Below are positions 18,457 through 27,744 of a stretch of DNA of 64,000 bases, in pieces. Each line of letters begins with the position of its first letter. The stretch's first letter is position 1. This DNA comes from Allobosea sp. LC85 (GTDB lineage Bacteria > Pseudomonadota > Alphaproteobacteria > Rhizobiales > Beijerinckiaceae). A program made the translations under genes and the position numbers. The notes below the pieces were generated by a model. That model did no database searches, was not told the DNA's origin, and worked only from the letters and a program-made list of their open reading frames with translations. The stretch covers positions 248,001 to 312,000 of the forward strand of contig NZ_JPKG01000006.1 in NCBI RefSeq assembly GCF_000735605.1. The letters run 5' to 3'.

Positions 18457-19677
18457 TCAGATGATATTGGCCTCCGTCAGCGGCCGCCCCGCGACGATGC
18501 GCTCATGGCCGAGATCGGCAAGATCGAGCGTGCGATAGCCGCCATGCACGATCTGCTCGGCAAGGCCCCGTCCCACAGCCGGGGACTGCTGCAGGCCATG
18601 CCCCGAGAAACCGTTGGCAAGATAGAGGTTCGCCACGCCGACGGCCGGGCCGAGGATGGCGTTGCCGTCGAGTTCGTTCATGTCATAGGGACCGGCCCAG
18701 GCGCGACCGGGCTTGATCGCCTCGAAGGCGGGCACACGATGGGCGAGCGGCGCCCAGACATGTTCCTCAAAGAAGGACCAGTCGACATCCTCGACATCGG
18801 CATCGGTCTCGATCCATTCGCGATCGAGTTCAGCCGGCGGGGAGGCGCCGCAAATGAACATCTGTCCCTCGCTGCCGCGCTTGCCCTCAGGCCGGCAATA
18901 GGCGCCGGAGGTGTCGATCAGAAGCGGGCAATTGTCGACCTCGCCCTTGCAGGTGAAGCTGAAAACGTAGCGCTTCATCGATCTGACGGGGATCGCGATG
19001 CCGGCCGTTGCCGCCAGCCGCGCGCCATGCGTACCCGAGGCGTTGACGACGGCGCCGCAGCCGATGCGGCTACCATCGCCAAGCTCGACACCGACGATGC
19101 GTCCGCCTTCCACGATATAGCGCGCCGCCTCGCCCTGCCGGTACTCGACGCCGAGCGCGCGGGCCTTCCTGCGAAAGGCCTGGAGCAGGGCCCAGCCGTC
19201 GAACCAGCCCTCCCCGCTGACCCCAAAGGTGCCGCAGGCGAGATCCTCGACATTGAGCCAGCTGAATTTGCTGCGCAATATATCTGCAGCATAAAGCGCA
19301 ATATCGGCGCCTTCTTCCTGCTGCAGTTTCTGGTTCGAAGCGAGGACCGGGGCTCCCTCGCCGCTCGCGACATAGAGGTAGCCGCCCTCATGCAGATCGA
19401 TGGCCGGAACCTCGCCATCGACGGCAAGATGCGTCCCGATATTGCGCAAGAATTCGATACCATGGAGCGAGATGCGGATGTTCACCGAACTCGAGAACTG
19501 CTGCCGGATCGAAGCCGCCGAGAGCGCCGAGGCGGAGTAGCGGTAGGTGGGATCCTTCTCCAGAACCACCACCTTGCCCTTGAAGCCAAGGTCGGAAGCG
19601 AGATGATAGGCGACGGAAGAACCGATGGCGGCGCCTCCACAGATCACGACATCGGCGGTCTCGGAAAAGGACGGCAT
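18457..19677 (-). CDS. FAD-dependent oxidoreductase of the DAO family (FOXRED1-like)
   Basis: A 406-residue flavoprotein with the dinucleotide-binding start DVVICGGAAIGSSVAYHLA and an adenine-ribose Glu in VVVLEKDPTYRYSAS. The segment SAASIRQQFSSSVNIRISL is very like the FOXRED1 subgroup of amine/amino-acid oxidoreductases, which also contains sarcosine- and pipecolate-oxidase-like enzymes. A near C-terminal NGFSGHGLQQSPAVGRGLAE closes the FAD site. The ATG at 19677 starts at the FAD fold; a GTG at 19734 is an alternative. Beside a LysR gene and a lysine/glutarate-type operon, oxidation of an amino acid or imino acid such as pipecolate is plausible but unproven. Confidence 0.85.
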   Translation of the reverse strand: MPSFSETADVVICGGAAIGSSVAYHLASDLGFKGKVVVLEKDPTYRYSASALSAASIRQQFSSSVNIRISLHGIEFLRNIGTHLAVDGEVPAIDLHEGGYLYVASGEGAPVLASNQKLQQEEGADIALYAADILRSKFSWLNVEDLACGTFGVSGEGWFDGWALLQAFRRKARALGVEYRQGEAARYIVEGGRIVGVELGDGSRIGCGAVVNASGTHGARLAATAGIAIPVRSMKRYVFSFTCKGEVDNCPLLIDTSGAYCRPEGKRGSEGQMFICGASPPAELDREWIETDADVEDVDWSFFEEHVWAPLAHRVPAFEAIKPGRAWAGPYDMNELDGNAILGPAVGVANLYLANGFSGHGLQQSPAVGRGLAEQIVHGGYRTLDLADLGHERIVAGRPLTEANII

Positions 19678-19770
19678 GTCAGCCCTGCGCAGTTCAGGCC
19701 GCGACGCTCTGCGGCCGGGGTTGGTGAATTTCACGCATGAATGACGCGACTGCGCCGGCTTGTCGAGTGC

Positions 19771-20685
19771 TCAGGCGCTGAGCCCGCATTCGCCGAGCAG
19801 CCAGTCGCGAAAGGCGATCACCGCGGGCAGCGCCGCCCGGGTCTCGGGATAGACCAGGTAGTAGCCCTCCGTGCCGCTGACCGGCCGGTCGACCGGGACG
19901 ACGAGCGCTCCGGACCGCAACTCCTCCTCGATCAGGAAGCGCGGCACGATCGCAAGGCCCAACCCGGCCACGGCCGCCTGCGAGACCATGGCAAACTGCT
20001 CGAAGCGTGGCCCCATCAGCGCCCGCTCTGGTGGCAGCCCCTGTTTTTCCAGCCAGTTCGCCCAGGCGCGGGGCCGCGTCGCCTGCTGCAGCAACGGCGC
20101 GCGCAGCATGTCCGCCGGCTCCTTCAAGCCCAGACGTTCGACCAGCGAGGGCGCCGCCACAGGAACGACCTCCTCTCCCATCAAGCGATGCAGCACTGCG
20201 CCAGGCCAGACCGGATCGCCGAAATGAACCGCGGCATCGATCGGCTCGCGCCCGAAATCGAAGGGCACCAGCTTGGTCGTGAAGTTGATGGTGACGCCGG
20301 GATGAGCCTCGATGAAGCGCGGCAGGCGCGGGATCAGCCAGCGAGTCCCGAAGGTCGGCAGAATCCCGAGATGCAGCACGCCGGCCGCGCCACGAAAGGC
20401 CATGGCCGAGACGGTTGCGGCAGCAAGGCGCGAGAGCCCATCGCGGATTTCGGTCGCATAGGCACTGCCGGCCGGCGTCAGGCTGACGCGCTTCTTGACG
20501 CGCTGGAACAGGCTGACGCCGAGCACCTGCTCGAGATGCGCGACCTGGCGGCTGACCGCCCCCTGGGTCAGGTTCAGTTCCTCGGCCGCGCGCGTGAAAC
20601 TGCCATGGCGCGCAGCCGCCTCGAAGGCAGCGAGCGCCGACAGGGAGGGCACCGAAAGGCGACCGGGAACGAGATCAAAGGTCAT
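19771..20685 (-). CDS. LysR-type transcriptional regulator (GcvA-like)
   Basis: A 304-residue regulator. The winged helix-turn-helix is at about 12-70 (LSALAAFEAAARHGSFTRAA, LTQGAVSRQVAHLE), followed by the periplasmic-binding-like effector domain. The spacing and motifs match the GcvA/AmpR subgroup. It is divergent from the aldehyde dehydrogenase operon with 136 bases between starts, the classic layout for a LysR protein controlling its neighbour. The FAD oxidoreductase downstream on the same strand may be cotranscribed. Confidence 0.92.
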   Translation of the reverse strand: MTFDLVPGRLSVPSLSALAAFEAAARHGSFTRAAEELNLTQGAVSRQVAHLEQVLGVSLFQRVKKRVSLTPAGSAYATEIRDGLSRLAAATVSAMAFRGAAGVLHLGILPTFGTRWLIPRLPRFIEAHPGVTINFTTKLVPFDFGREPIDAAVHFGDPVWPGAVLHRLMGEEVVPVAAPSLVERLGLKEPADMLRAPLLQQATRPRAWANWLEKQGLPPERALMGPRFEQFAMVSQAAVAGLGLAIVPRFLIEEELRSGALVVPVDRPVSGTEGYYLVYPETRAALPAVIAFRDWLLGECGLSA

Positions 20686-20821
20686 GATCTATTCTCATCA
20701 ACTCGTGAGAACATATCGGTTGCCGAGCGTGGCTGGAAGAGGGCATTCTGCGCCCTTCCGGCGCGGCGGCTCTTTCCCGCGCCATTTGACATACTAGCAA
20801 TCGACAGGTCGGAACCAGGAC

Positions 20822-22342
20822 ATGGCTTCATCTTTGCCGAAGGATGCGCTCGCGCTGCTCAAGCGTCTCGGCGTGCCGGACACCGCCTTCGCTTCCGCGG
20901 GTATTGCCGCGCGCTCCCCCATTACGGGTGAGACGGTGGCGACGCTGCGTGAGACGAACGTTGCCGAAACCGAGGCGGCGATCGGCCGCGCGCAGTCCGC
21001 CTTCCTGGCCTGGCGCAAGGTCCCGGCCCCGCGCCGGGGTGAGTTCGTCCGCCTGCTCGGCGAGGAGCTGCGCAGCGCCAAGGCCGATCTCGGCCTTCTG
21101 GTGACGCTGGAAGCCGGCAAGGTCACTTCCGAGGGGCTGGGCGAAGTCCAGGAGATGATCGACATCTGCGATTTCGCGGTCGGTCTTTCGCGCCAGCTCT
21201 ACGGCCTGACCATAGCCACCGAGCGCCCGAGCCACCGCATGATGGAGACCTGGCATCCGCTCGGCGTCTGCGGCGTGATCTCGGCCTTCAACTTCCCGGT
21301 CGCCGTCTGGTCCTGGAATGCGGCGCTTGCCTTCGTCTGCGGCGACAGCGTCGTCTGGAAGCCCTCCGAGAAAACCCCGCTGACGGCGCTCGCCGTCCAG
21401 GCCATCGTCGAGCGCACCATGAAGCGTTTCGGTCCCGAGGCTCCGGTCGGCCTGTCGGAAGTCCTGATCGGCGGCCGCGAGATCGGCGATGCGCTGGTGC
21501 AGGATCACCGCGTGCCGGTTCTCTCCGCCACGGGCTCGACCCGGATGGGCAAGGAAGTCGGCCAGAAGCTCGCCGCCCGCTTCGCCCGCGCCATTCTCGA
21601 GCTCGGCGGCAACAATGCCGCGATCGTCGCGCCTTCGGCTGATCTCGATATCGCGCTGCGCGGCATCGCCTTTGCTGCAATGGGCACGGCCGGCCAGCGC
21701 TGCACCACGCTGCGCCGCCTGATCGTCCACGAGAGCGTCTACGACGCGCTGATCCCGCGCCTGATCAAGGTCTATGGCTCGGTGAAGATCGGCGATCCCC
21801 GCGAGGCCGGCGTGCTGGTCGGCCCGCTGATCGACGAGGCTGCCTATGAGGGCATGCAGAAGGCGCTTGGCGAGGCCAAGGCCGCCGGCGGCAAGGTTCA
21901 GGGCGGAGAGAAGGTCGATGTCGGCACTGGCGGCTTCTATGTCCGCCCGGCGCTGGTCGAGATGCCCGAGCAGACCGGCCCGGTCGGGCGCGAGACCTTT
22001 GCGCCGATTCTCTATGTCATGAAGTACAAGACGCTGGACCAGGCGATCGCGCTGCAGAACGCGGTTGGCGCTGGCCTCTCCTCCTCGATCTTCACCCTCG
22101 ACATGCGCGAGGCCGAGACCTTTGTTTCCGGCGAAGGTTCGGATTGCGGCATCGCCAACGTCAATATCGGCCCCTCGGGCGCCGAGATCGGCGGAGCCTT
22201 CGGTGGCGAGAAGGAGACCGGCGGCGGCCGCGAGGCCGGTTCGGACGCCTGGAAGGCTTATATGCGCCGCGCCACCAATACGCTGAACTACGGCACGACA
22301 TTACCGCTGGCGCAGGGCGTCAGCTTCGACGTCGACGCCTGA
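20822..22342 (+). CDS. Aldehyde dehydrogenase of the ALDH7 type (alpha-aminoadipate semialdehyde dehydrogenase-like)
   Basis: A 506-residue NAD(P)-dependent dehydrogenase. Catalytic Cys 294 (AGQRCTTLRRL) and general base Glu 260 (LELGGNN) are present, and the sequence around them and GGAFGGEKETGGGREAGSDAWK matches the antiquitin/ALDH7 group. Those enzymes oxidise L-aminoadipate semialdehyde (in equilibrium with piperideine-6-carboxylate) to 2-aminoadipate in lysine and pipecolate breakdown; AmaB of Pseudomonas is an example. It opens an operon with glutaryl-CoA dehydrogenase 18 bases downstream, which supports a lysine role. Confidence 0.9.
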   Translation: MASSLPKDALALLKRLGVPDTAFASAGIAARSPITGETVATLRETNVAETEAAIGRAQSAFLAWRKVPAPRRGEFVRLLGEELRSAKADLGLLVTLEAGKVTSEGLGEVQEMIDICDFAVGLSRQLYGLTIATERPSHRMMETWHPLGVCGVISAFNFPVAVWSWNAALAFVCGDSVVWKPSEKTPLTALAVQAIVERTMKRFGPEAPVGLSEVLIGGREIGDALVQDHRVPVLSATGSTRMGKEVGQKLAARFARAILELGGNNAAIVAPSADLDIALRGIAFAAMGTAGQRCTTLRRLIVHESVYDALIPRLIKVYGSVKIGDPREAGVLVGPLIDEAAYEGMQKALGEAKAAGGKVQGGEKVDVGTGGFYVRPALVEMPEQTGPVGRETFAPILYVMKYKTLDQAIALQNAVGAGLSSSIFTLDMREAETFVSGEGSDCGIANVNIGPSGAEIGGAFGGEKETGGGREAGSDAWKAYMRRATNTLNYGTTLPLAQGVSFDVDA

Positions 22343-22360
22343 GCGAAGGGGAGAGAAACC

Positions 22361-23578
22361 ATGGCCGAAGCCGCACGCAGCCACTCCGCCAGCCACAAGC
22401 TCGCGGAATTCCAGTGGGACGATGCCTTCCTGCTCGACGACCAGCTCAGCGAGGACGAGCGCCTGATTCGCGACACCGCCCGCCAATACGCGCAGGAGAA
22501 GCTGCTCCCGCGCGTCTCGGAGGCCTATCTCGAGGAGAAGACCGACCGCTCCATCTTCAACGAGATGGGCGAGCTCGGCCTGCTCGGCGTGACGGTGCCG
22601 GAGGAGTATGGCTGCGCCGGCGCCAACTACGTCTCCTACGGGCTGGTGGCCCGCGAGGTCGAGCGCGTCGACTCCGGCTATCGCTCGATGATGAGTGTTC
22701 AGTCCTCGCTCGTGATGTATCCGATCTACGCCTATGGCGACGAGAACCAGCGCAAGAAGTACCTGCCCAAGCTCGGCTCCGGCGAGTGGATCGGCTGCTT
22801 CGGCCTGACCGAGCCCGACGCCGGCTCCGACCCGGCCGGCATGAAGACCCGCGCCGAGAAGGTGGCCGACGGCTACAAGCTGACCGGCTCGAAGATGTGG
22901 ATCTCGAACTCGCCGATCGCGGATGTGTTCGTGATCTGGGCGAAGTCGGCTGCGCATGACAACCAGATCCGCGGCTTCATCCTCGAGAAGGGCATGAAGG
23001 GCCTGAGCGCGCCGAAGATCGGCGGCAAGCTCAGCCTGCGCGCCTCGATCACCGGCGAGGTCGTCATGGACGGCGTCATCGTGCCGGAAGAGAACCTGCT
23101 GCCGAACGTCTCCGGACTGAAGGGGCCGTTCGGCTGCCTCAACCGCGCCCGCTACGGCATCTCCTGGGGCGTGATGGGCGCCGCCGAGGACTGCTTCCAC
23201 CGCGCCCGCCAATACGGGCTCGACCGCAAGCAGTTCAACAAGCCGCTGGCCCAGACCCAGCTCTACCAGAAGAAGCTCGCCGACATGCTGACCGAGATCA
23301 CGCTCGGCCTGCAGGGCTCGCTTCGCGTCGGCCGCCTGCTCGACGACGGCAGGATGGCGCCCGAGATGATCTCGCTGGTGAAGCGCAACAATTGCGGCAA
23401 GGCGCTCGACATCGCCCGCCAGGCCCGCGACATGCATGGCGGCAACGGCATCTCGATCGAGTTCCATGTCATGCGCCACTCCGCCAACCTGGAGACGGTC
23501 AACACCTATGAGGGCACGCATGACGTTCATGCGCTGATCCTCGGGCGCGCCGTCACCGGGCTGCAGGCGTTCTTCTGA
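22361..23578 (+). CDS. gcdH: Glutaryl-CoA dehydrogenase
   Basis: GcdH oxidises and decarboxylates glutaryl-CoA to crotonyl-CoA using FAD and electron-transfer flavoprotein. The 405-residue protein has the acyl-CoA dehydrogenase fold; the catalytic base is Glu 384 in [16 protein letters not shown], which is the diagnostic GCDH sequence, and the N-terminal half carries [15 protein letters not shown]. It follows the ALDH7 gene closely and precedes a CoA-transferase that could supply glutaryl-CoA. Confidence 0.95.
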   Translation: MAEAARSHSASHKLAEFQWDDAFLLDDQLSEDERLIRDTARQYAQEKLLPRVSEAYLEEKTDRSIFNEMGELGLLGVTVPEEYGCAGANYVSYGLVAREVERVDSGYRSMMSVQSSLVMYPIYAYGDENQRKKYLPKLGSGEWIGCFGLTEPDAGSDPAGMKTRAEKVADGYKLTGSKMWISNSPIADVFVIWAKSAAHDNQIRGFILEKGMKGLSAPKIGGKLSLRASITGEVVMDGVIVPEENLLPNVSGLKGPFGCLNRARYGISWGVMGAAEDCFHRARQYGLDRKQFNKPLAQTQLYQKKLADMLTEITLGLQGSLRVGRLLDDGRMAPEMISLVKRNNCGKALDIARQARDMHGGNGISIEFHVMRHSANLETVNTYEGTHDVHALILGRAVTGLQAFF

Positions 23579-23587
23579 TCGCGACCT

Positions 23588-23660
23588 CATGCCTGGGGCT
23601 TGCCCCGGGCATGTCCTTACCGCGCATCCTTCCAGAGATGGCCAGGTCACGCCCGGCCAT
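23588..23660. repeat. Imperfect palindromic intergenic segment between gcdH and the CoA-transferase gene
   Basis: CATGCCTGGGGC and GCCCCGGGCATG (23588-23613) form a stem with one mismatch and a two-base loop. A second imperfect palindrome (ATGGCCAGG near 23638, CCCGGCCAT near 23652) follows. This tandem of GGGC-rich palindromes resembles dispersed intergenic repeats common in Rhizobiales, but no second copy lies in this window. Confidence 0.5.
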
Positions 23661-23689
23661 GACGGCAGCCTCGAAGCCGGAATGACCTG

Positions 23690-24877
23690 ATGACGACTCC
23701 TCCCCTCGCCGGCCTGCGCGTCCTCGAACTCGCGCGCATCCTTGCCGGCCCCTGGATCGGCCAGTTGCTGGCCGATCTCGGCGCCGATGTCGTCAAGGTC
23801 GAAAGCCCCGAGGGCGACGACACCCGCAACTGGGGTCCTCCCTTCGTCGAGAGTGTTGATGGCGGCACGCTCTCGGCGGCCTATTTCCACAGCGCCAACC
23901 GCGGCAAACGCTCGATCACAGCCGATTTCCGCACCGAGGAAGGCCGCGCCCTGGTGCGCAAGCTCGCCGGTCATGCCGATGTGGTGATCGAGAACTTCAA
24001 GGTCGGCGGGCTCGCCAAATACGGGCTCGACGCCGCCTCGCTGCGCAAGCTTCATCCGAACCTGATCTATTGCTCGATCACCGGCTTCGGACAGGACGGC
24101 CCCTATGCCGAGCGCGCCGGCTACGACTTCCTGATCCAGGGCATGGCCGGCTCGATGTCGATCACCGGCCAGCCCGACGGCCAGCCGACCAAGGCCGGCT
24201 ATGCCAAGACCGACATCTTCACCGGGCTCTATGCGACTGTCGGCATCCTGGCGGCGCTGCGGCGACGCGATGCCACCGGCGAGGGCGCGACGCTCGACCT
24301 TGCCTTGATGGACACGCAGGTCGCCGTGCTCGGCAACCAGGCGCTGAACTATCTGGTTTCAGGAAAAGCCCCAGCCCGGCTCGGCAACGCCCATCCCAAT
24401 ATCGTGCCCTACGAAGTCTTCCCGGTCGCTGACGGGCACATCATCATCGCGACCGGCAATGACGGGCAGTACCGCAGGCTCTGCGACGTGCTCGGCCGAT
24501 CCGATCTCGGCAGCCATGGCGACTATGCCGACAACAAGGGCCGCGTTGCCAACCGCGCGATCCTGATCCCGATGCTGGCCTCGCTGACCGCCCGCCGCCA
24601 CAAGGCCGAGCTTCTGGCTGCGCTGGAAGAGGCTGGGGTTCCAGCCGGTCCGATCAACATGATCGACGAGGTCTTTGCCGATCCGCAGGTGATGGCACGC
24701 GGCATCAAGGTCGACCTGCCTTCCGAGGCCGCGGCCAAGGGCGCGATCCCGACCGTCGCCTCGCCCATCGTCATCGACGGCGAACGGCAGGTCGCGTCGC
24801 GGCCAAGCCCTCGGCTCGGCGAACATCAAGACGACATCCTCAACGACCCCGCCTGGGGAGGACATACACATGGCTGA
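23690..24877 (+). CDS. CaiB/BaiF family CoA-transferase (probable dicarboxylate such as glutarate)
   Basis: A 395-residue class III CoA-transferase. LAGLRVLELARILAGPW at the start and VVKVESPEGDDTR are typical, and Asp 175 in YAKTDIFTGLYA matches the catalytic Asp that forms the acyl-enzyme anhydride. Members move CoA between carboxylic acids. In this operon, after gcdH, a succinyl-CoA:glutarate CoA-transferase (as human SUGCT) is the best fit; formyl-CoA:oxalate transferase is the alternative because a TPP enzyme follows. The stop overlaps the next start by 8 bases, so the two are translationally coupled. Confidence 0.88.
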   Translation: MTTPPLAGLRVLELARILAGPWIGQLLADLGADVVKVESPEGDDTRNWGPPFVESVDGGTLSAAYFHSANRGKRSITADFRTEEGRALVRKLAGHADVVIENFKVGGLAKYGLDAASLRKLHPNLIYCSITGFGQDGPYAERAGYDFLIQGMAGSMSITGQPDGQPTKAGYAKTDIFTGLYATVGILAALRRRDATGEGATLDLALMDTQVAVLGNQALNYLVSGKAPARLGNAHPNIVPYEVFPVADGHIIIATGNDGQYRRLCDVLGRSDLGSHGDYADNKGRVANRAILIPMLASLTARRHKAELLAALEEAGVPAGPINMIDEVFADPQVMARGIKVDLPSEAAAKGAIPTVASPIVIDGERQVASRPSPRLGEHQDDILNDPAWGGHTHG

Positions 24878-26540
24878 ACGGACTGGCGGGCAGATCCTCG
24901 TCGACCAACTGCTGATTCATGGCGCGACCGACGCCTTCTGCGTGCCCGGCGAGAGCTATCTTGCCGTACTCGACGCGCTGCATGATGCAAAGCTGAAGGT
25001 CACCATCTGCCGCGCCGAAGGCGGCGCCGCGATGATGGCCGAGGCTGCCGGCAAGCTCACCGGCAAGCCCGGCATCTGCTTCGTCACCCGCGGCCCCGGC
25101 GCGACCAATGCCTCGCCGGGCATTCATATCGCCGACCAGGACTCGACCCCGATGATCCTGTTCGTCGGCCAGATCGAGCGCGGCATGCGCGAGCGCGAGG
25201 CGTTCCAGGAACTCGACTACCGCGCCGTCTTCGGCACCATGACGAAGTGGGCGACGGAGATCGACGACGCCGCCCGCATTCCCGAGATCATCAGCCGCGC
25301 GTTCCATGTCGCGACCGCCGGCCGTCCCGGCCCGGTCGTGATCGCGCTGCCCGAGGACGTGCTGACCGACCTCGCCGATGTGGCGGATGCGGAACCCTAT
25401 CAGGTCACCGAGACGCATCCCTCGCTGCTGCAGACGATCGACCTGCAGAAGCGGCTCTGGGCCGCGAAATCGCCAATCGCAATCCTCGGCGGCTCGCGCT
25501 GGAACCCGCAGGCGATCGAGCGCTTCCAGCGCTTTGCCGAGCGTTTCGACCTGCCGGTCGCGGTCTCCTTCCGCCGGCAGATGCTGTTTCCGGCCGACCA
25601 TCCGAATTTTGCCGGCGATCTCGGCATCGGCCCCAATCCGAAGCTTTTGAAGCGCATCCAGGACAGCGATCTCGTGCTGCTGGTCGGCGGGCGCCTGTCC
25701 GAGATGCCGAGCCAGTCCTACACGCTGTTCGGCATCCCCAATCCGGGCCGGCCGCTGGTGCATGTCCATCCCGACCCGGAAGAACTCGGCCGCGTCTACC
25801 GGCCGACGCTCGCGATCAATGCCTCGCCGACCGCCTTCTGCGCAGCCCTGGAGACGGTTCATCCGCCGCAGACGATTAACTGGGCGGGCGCCGCCGCGGA
25901 GGCCCATGATGCCTATCTCGGCTGGAGCGAGCAGCCAGCACCGGTCCCCGGCGCCTTCCATCCGGGCGAGGCCGTCACCTGGCTGCGTCGCTACCTGCCC
26001 GACGACGCGATCCTCTGCAATGGCGCCGGCAACTACGCCACCTGGGTGCATCGCTTCCACCGCTTCACCAAATTTGCGACGCAGCTCGCGCCGACCTCCG
26101 GCTCGATGGGTTATGGCGTGCCGGCGGCAATCGGCGCCAAGCGGCTGTTTCCCGAGCGAACGGTGGTTGCCTTTGCTGGCGATGGTTGTTTCCTGATGAA
26201 CGGCCAGGATTTCGCAACGGCGGTCCAGTATGAGCTGCCGGTGATCGTCGTCGTGGTCGACAACGGCATGTACGGCACGATCCGCATGCACCAGGAGAAG
26301 CACTATCCAGGCCGCGTCTCGGCAACGACGCTGAAGAACCCGGATTTTGCGGCTTACGCCAAGGCTTTCGGCGGCCATGGCGAGCGCGTCGAGACGACGG
26401 CCGAGTTTGCACCGGCCTTCGAGCGTGCGGTCGCCAGCGGCAAGCCCGCGATCATCCACTGCCTGCTCGATCCGGAAGCGATCACGCCGGCAAAGTCGCT
26501 CTCCACGATCCGCGAGGAAGCCTTCGCCGCTCAGGGCTGA
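24870..26540 (+). CDS. Thiamine diphosphate-dependent enzyme, acetolactate synthase-like
   Basis: A 556-residue TPP enzyme with the three-domain plan of acetolactate synthase, oxalyl-CoA decarboxylase and benzoylformate decarboxylase. The activating Glu 50 is in CRAEGGAAMM, and the TPP/Mg motif runs from FAGDGCFLMNG to VVVDNGMYG near residues 430-465. I see no clear oxalyl-CoA or FAD signature. The 8-base overlap with the CoA-transferase links it to the same pathway. If that pathway is lysine to glutarate, decarboxylation of 2-oxoadipate to glutarate semialdehyde is a reasonable guess; otherwise the reaction is unassigned. Confidence 0.82.
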   Translation: MAERTGGQILVDQLLIHGATDAFCVPGESYLAVLDALHDAKLKVTICRAEGGAAMMAEAAGKLTGKPGICFVTRGPGATNASPGIHIADQDSTPMILFVGQIERGMREREAFQELDYRAVFGTMTKWATEIDDAARIPEIISRAFHVATAGRPGPVVIALPEDVLTDLADVADAEPYQVTETHPSLLQTIDLQKRLWAAKSPIAILGGSRWNPQAIERFQRFAERFDLPVAVSFRRQMLFPADHPNFAGDLGIGPNPKLLKRIQDSDLVLLVGGRLSEMPSQSYTLFGIPNPGRPLVHVHPDPEELGRVYRPTLAINASPTAFCAALETVHPPQTINWAGAAAEAHDAYLGWSEQPAPVPGAFHPGEAVTWLRRYLPDDAILCNGAGNYATWVHRFHRFTKFATQLAPTSGSMGYGVPAAIGAKRLFPERTVVAFAGDGCFLMNGQDFATAVQYELPVIVVVVDNGMYGTIRMHQEKHYPGRVSATTLKNPDFAAYAKAFGGHGERVETTAEFAPAFERAVASGKPAIIHCLLDPEAITPAKSLSTIREEAFAAQG

Positions 26541-27115
26541 TCGCCGCGAAGCTCAACCCATCTGCGCCCGAACGACATGCGGCGCAGCAGGCCGTCGCGC
26601 CAGACCAGGGCATGAACCAGCGCCGCCGCGACATGGATCGCGGCGAGCGCAAGGAGCAGGTTGCCCAGCCAATAGTGCAGGCCGCGCATCAGCTCATAGG
26701 TCGCCTTGTCCGGACCGATGGGGTGCGGCACAGCGAACCAGCCGAAATACAGCGTCGGGATCTGCAGCGGCGCCGAAGAGACCATCAGGAACCCGGTCAC
26801 CGGCAAGACGATCAGGCAGAGATATAGGCCCGCATGGACCGTGTCGCTCGCAACCCGCAGCCATCGCCCCGGATTTGCGGGCGGCGGAGCGGCGACAGTC
26901 AGGCGCAGGACAAGCCGCAGGACGATCAGGCCCGCGACCGTCAATCCCACCGATTTATGCAGCTGGTAATACTCGAAACGCTCAACAAGATTGCGCGTCT
27001 CGTCGCGCATCGGCGAGGCGACAACGAACTGGGTCACGACCAGCAGCAGCGTCAGCCAATGCAGGGTGACGAGGGCCGGGTGCCACCGTATCGGCCGGCC
27101 CGCCGCTTCGCTCAT
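26531..27115 (-). CDS. Cytochrome b561 family protein
   Basis: A 194-residue integral membrane di-heme cytochrome with four main membrane segments (about 14-32, 53-71, 92-110, 144-168). Candidate heme-ligand histidines are in ALVTLHWL, YQLHKSVG, SDTVHAGL and AIHVAAALVH. Such proteins move electrons from quinol or other donors and are often paired with YceI proteins, as here: its start overlaps the stop of the yceI-like gene by 4 bases. The last 10 bases overlap the convergent TPP-enzyme gene. Confidence 0.9.
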   Translation of the reverse strand: MSEAAGRPIRWHPALVTLHWLTLLLVVTQFVVASPMRDETRNLVERFEYYQLHKSVGLTVAGLIVLRLVLRLTVAAPPPANPGRWLRVASDTVHAGLYLCLIVLPVTGFLMVSSAPLQIPTLYFGWFAVPHPIGPDKATYELMRGLHYWLGNLLLALAAIHVAAALVHALVWRDGLLRRMSFGRRWVELRGDQP

Positions 27116-27672
27116 CGAGACAATTGCCCCTTGATCGCCAATTCCACCAGATCGTCGACCACATTCACCTCGCGCCCAAGCTCGAAGTCAGGACGCATGA
27201 AGGTGCCGCTGGCATGAAAGGCCAGTTTTGCCCCACGGCGCGCCCGCTCGACGTCGCCATCCACGACTGCCCTAACCGTGAACGGGCGGGTGATGGAGCG
27301 GATGGTGAGCTGCCCCCGAATCTCGAGGCTGCGTTCGCCGGTGCGCGTCACGGCAGCGGAGGTAAAGCTCGCGGTCGGGTACCGCCCGGTATCCAGCATG
27401 CTCTCGCCCTTGATAAACCCGTCCATCGTGGCAGAGCCGGCCTGGAGCGAAGCCGTCTCGATCGTGACCTTGATGCGGCTCTTCTCGGGCTGGTCGAAAT
27501 CGAGCGCGAGTGTCCCGTCATAACGCCCGAAACGACCGGTCGCGACCACTGCACCGAAGCGGCGGGTGACGAAGCTGATATCGGCGGCTCCGCGCTCGAT
27601 GCGCCAGGTCGTTTGCGCCGCAGCAGGCTCGGCGACCAGGACGGTGATCACGAGGGCGACAAAACGGAGCAT
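27112..27672 (-). CDS. YceI family periplasmic protein
   Basis: A 186-residue secreted lipocalin-like beta-barrel protein. From the ATG at 27672 it has a signal peptide (MLRFVALVITVLVAEPAAAQ); the frame runs open to 27726, but the extra residues lack sense. The YceI core shows ISFVTRRFGAVVATGRF, MDGFIKGESMLDTGRYP and the closing MRPDFELG. Members bind polyisoprenoids such as ubiquinone and are linked to base or acid stress. It forms a coupled operon with the cytochrome b561 gene (ATGA overlap), a frequent pairing. Confidence 0.9.
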   Translation of the reverse strand: MLRFVALVITVLVAEPAAAQTTWRIERGAADISFVTRRFGAVVATGRFGRYDGTLALDFDQPEKSRIKVTIETASLQAGSATMDGFIKGESMLDTGRYPTASFTSAAVTRTGERSLEIRGQLTIRSITRPFTVRAVVDGDVERARRGAKLAFHASGTFMRPDFELGREVNVVDDLVELAIKGQLSR

Positions 27673-27744
27673 TCCGCAATTTGTCGCGCCCATGATGGCC
27701 GGGCCGTGGCATGTGGCCCCGCACACGCAAAGGTGATGGCGGCC

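Noticed and set aside
22301-24055. A 584-codon frame antisense to gcdH and the CoA-transferase
   Set aside because: It crosses two well-supported genes and an intergenic gap, and its composition is that of a GC-skew shadow.
24840-26459. A 539-codon frame antisense to the TPP enzyme
   Set aside because: No domain features; the sense gene has the TPP motif and catalytic Glu.
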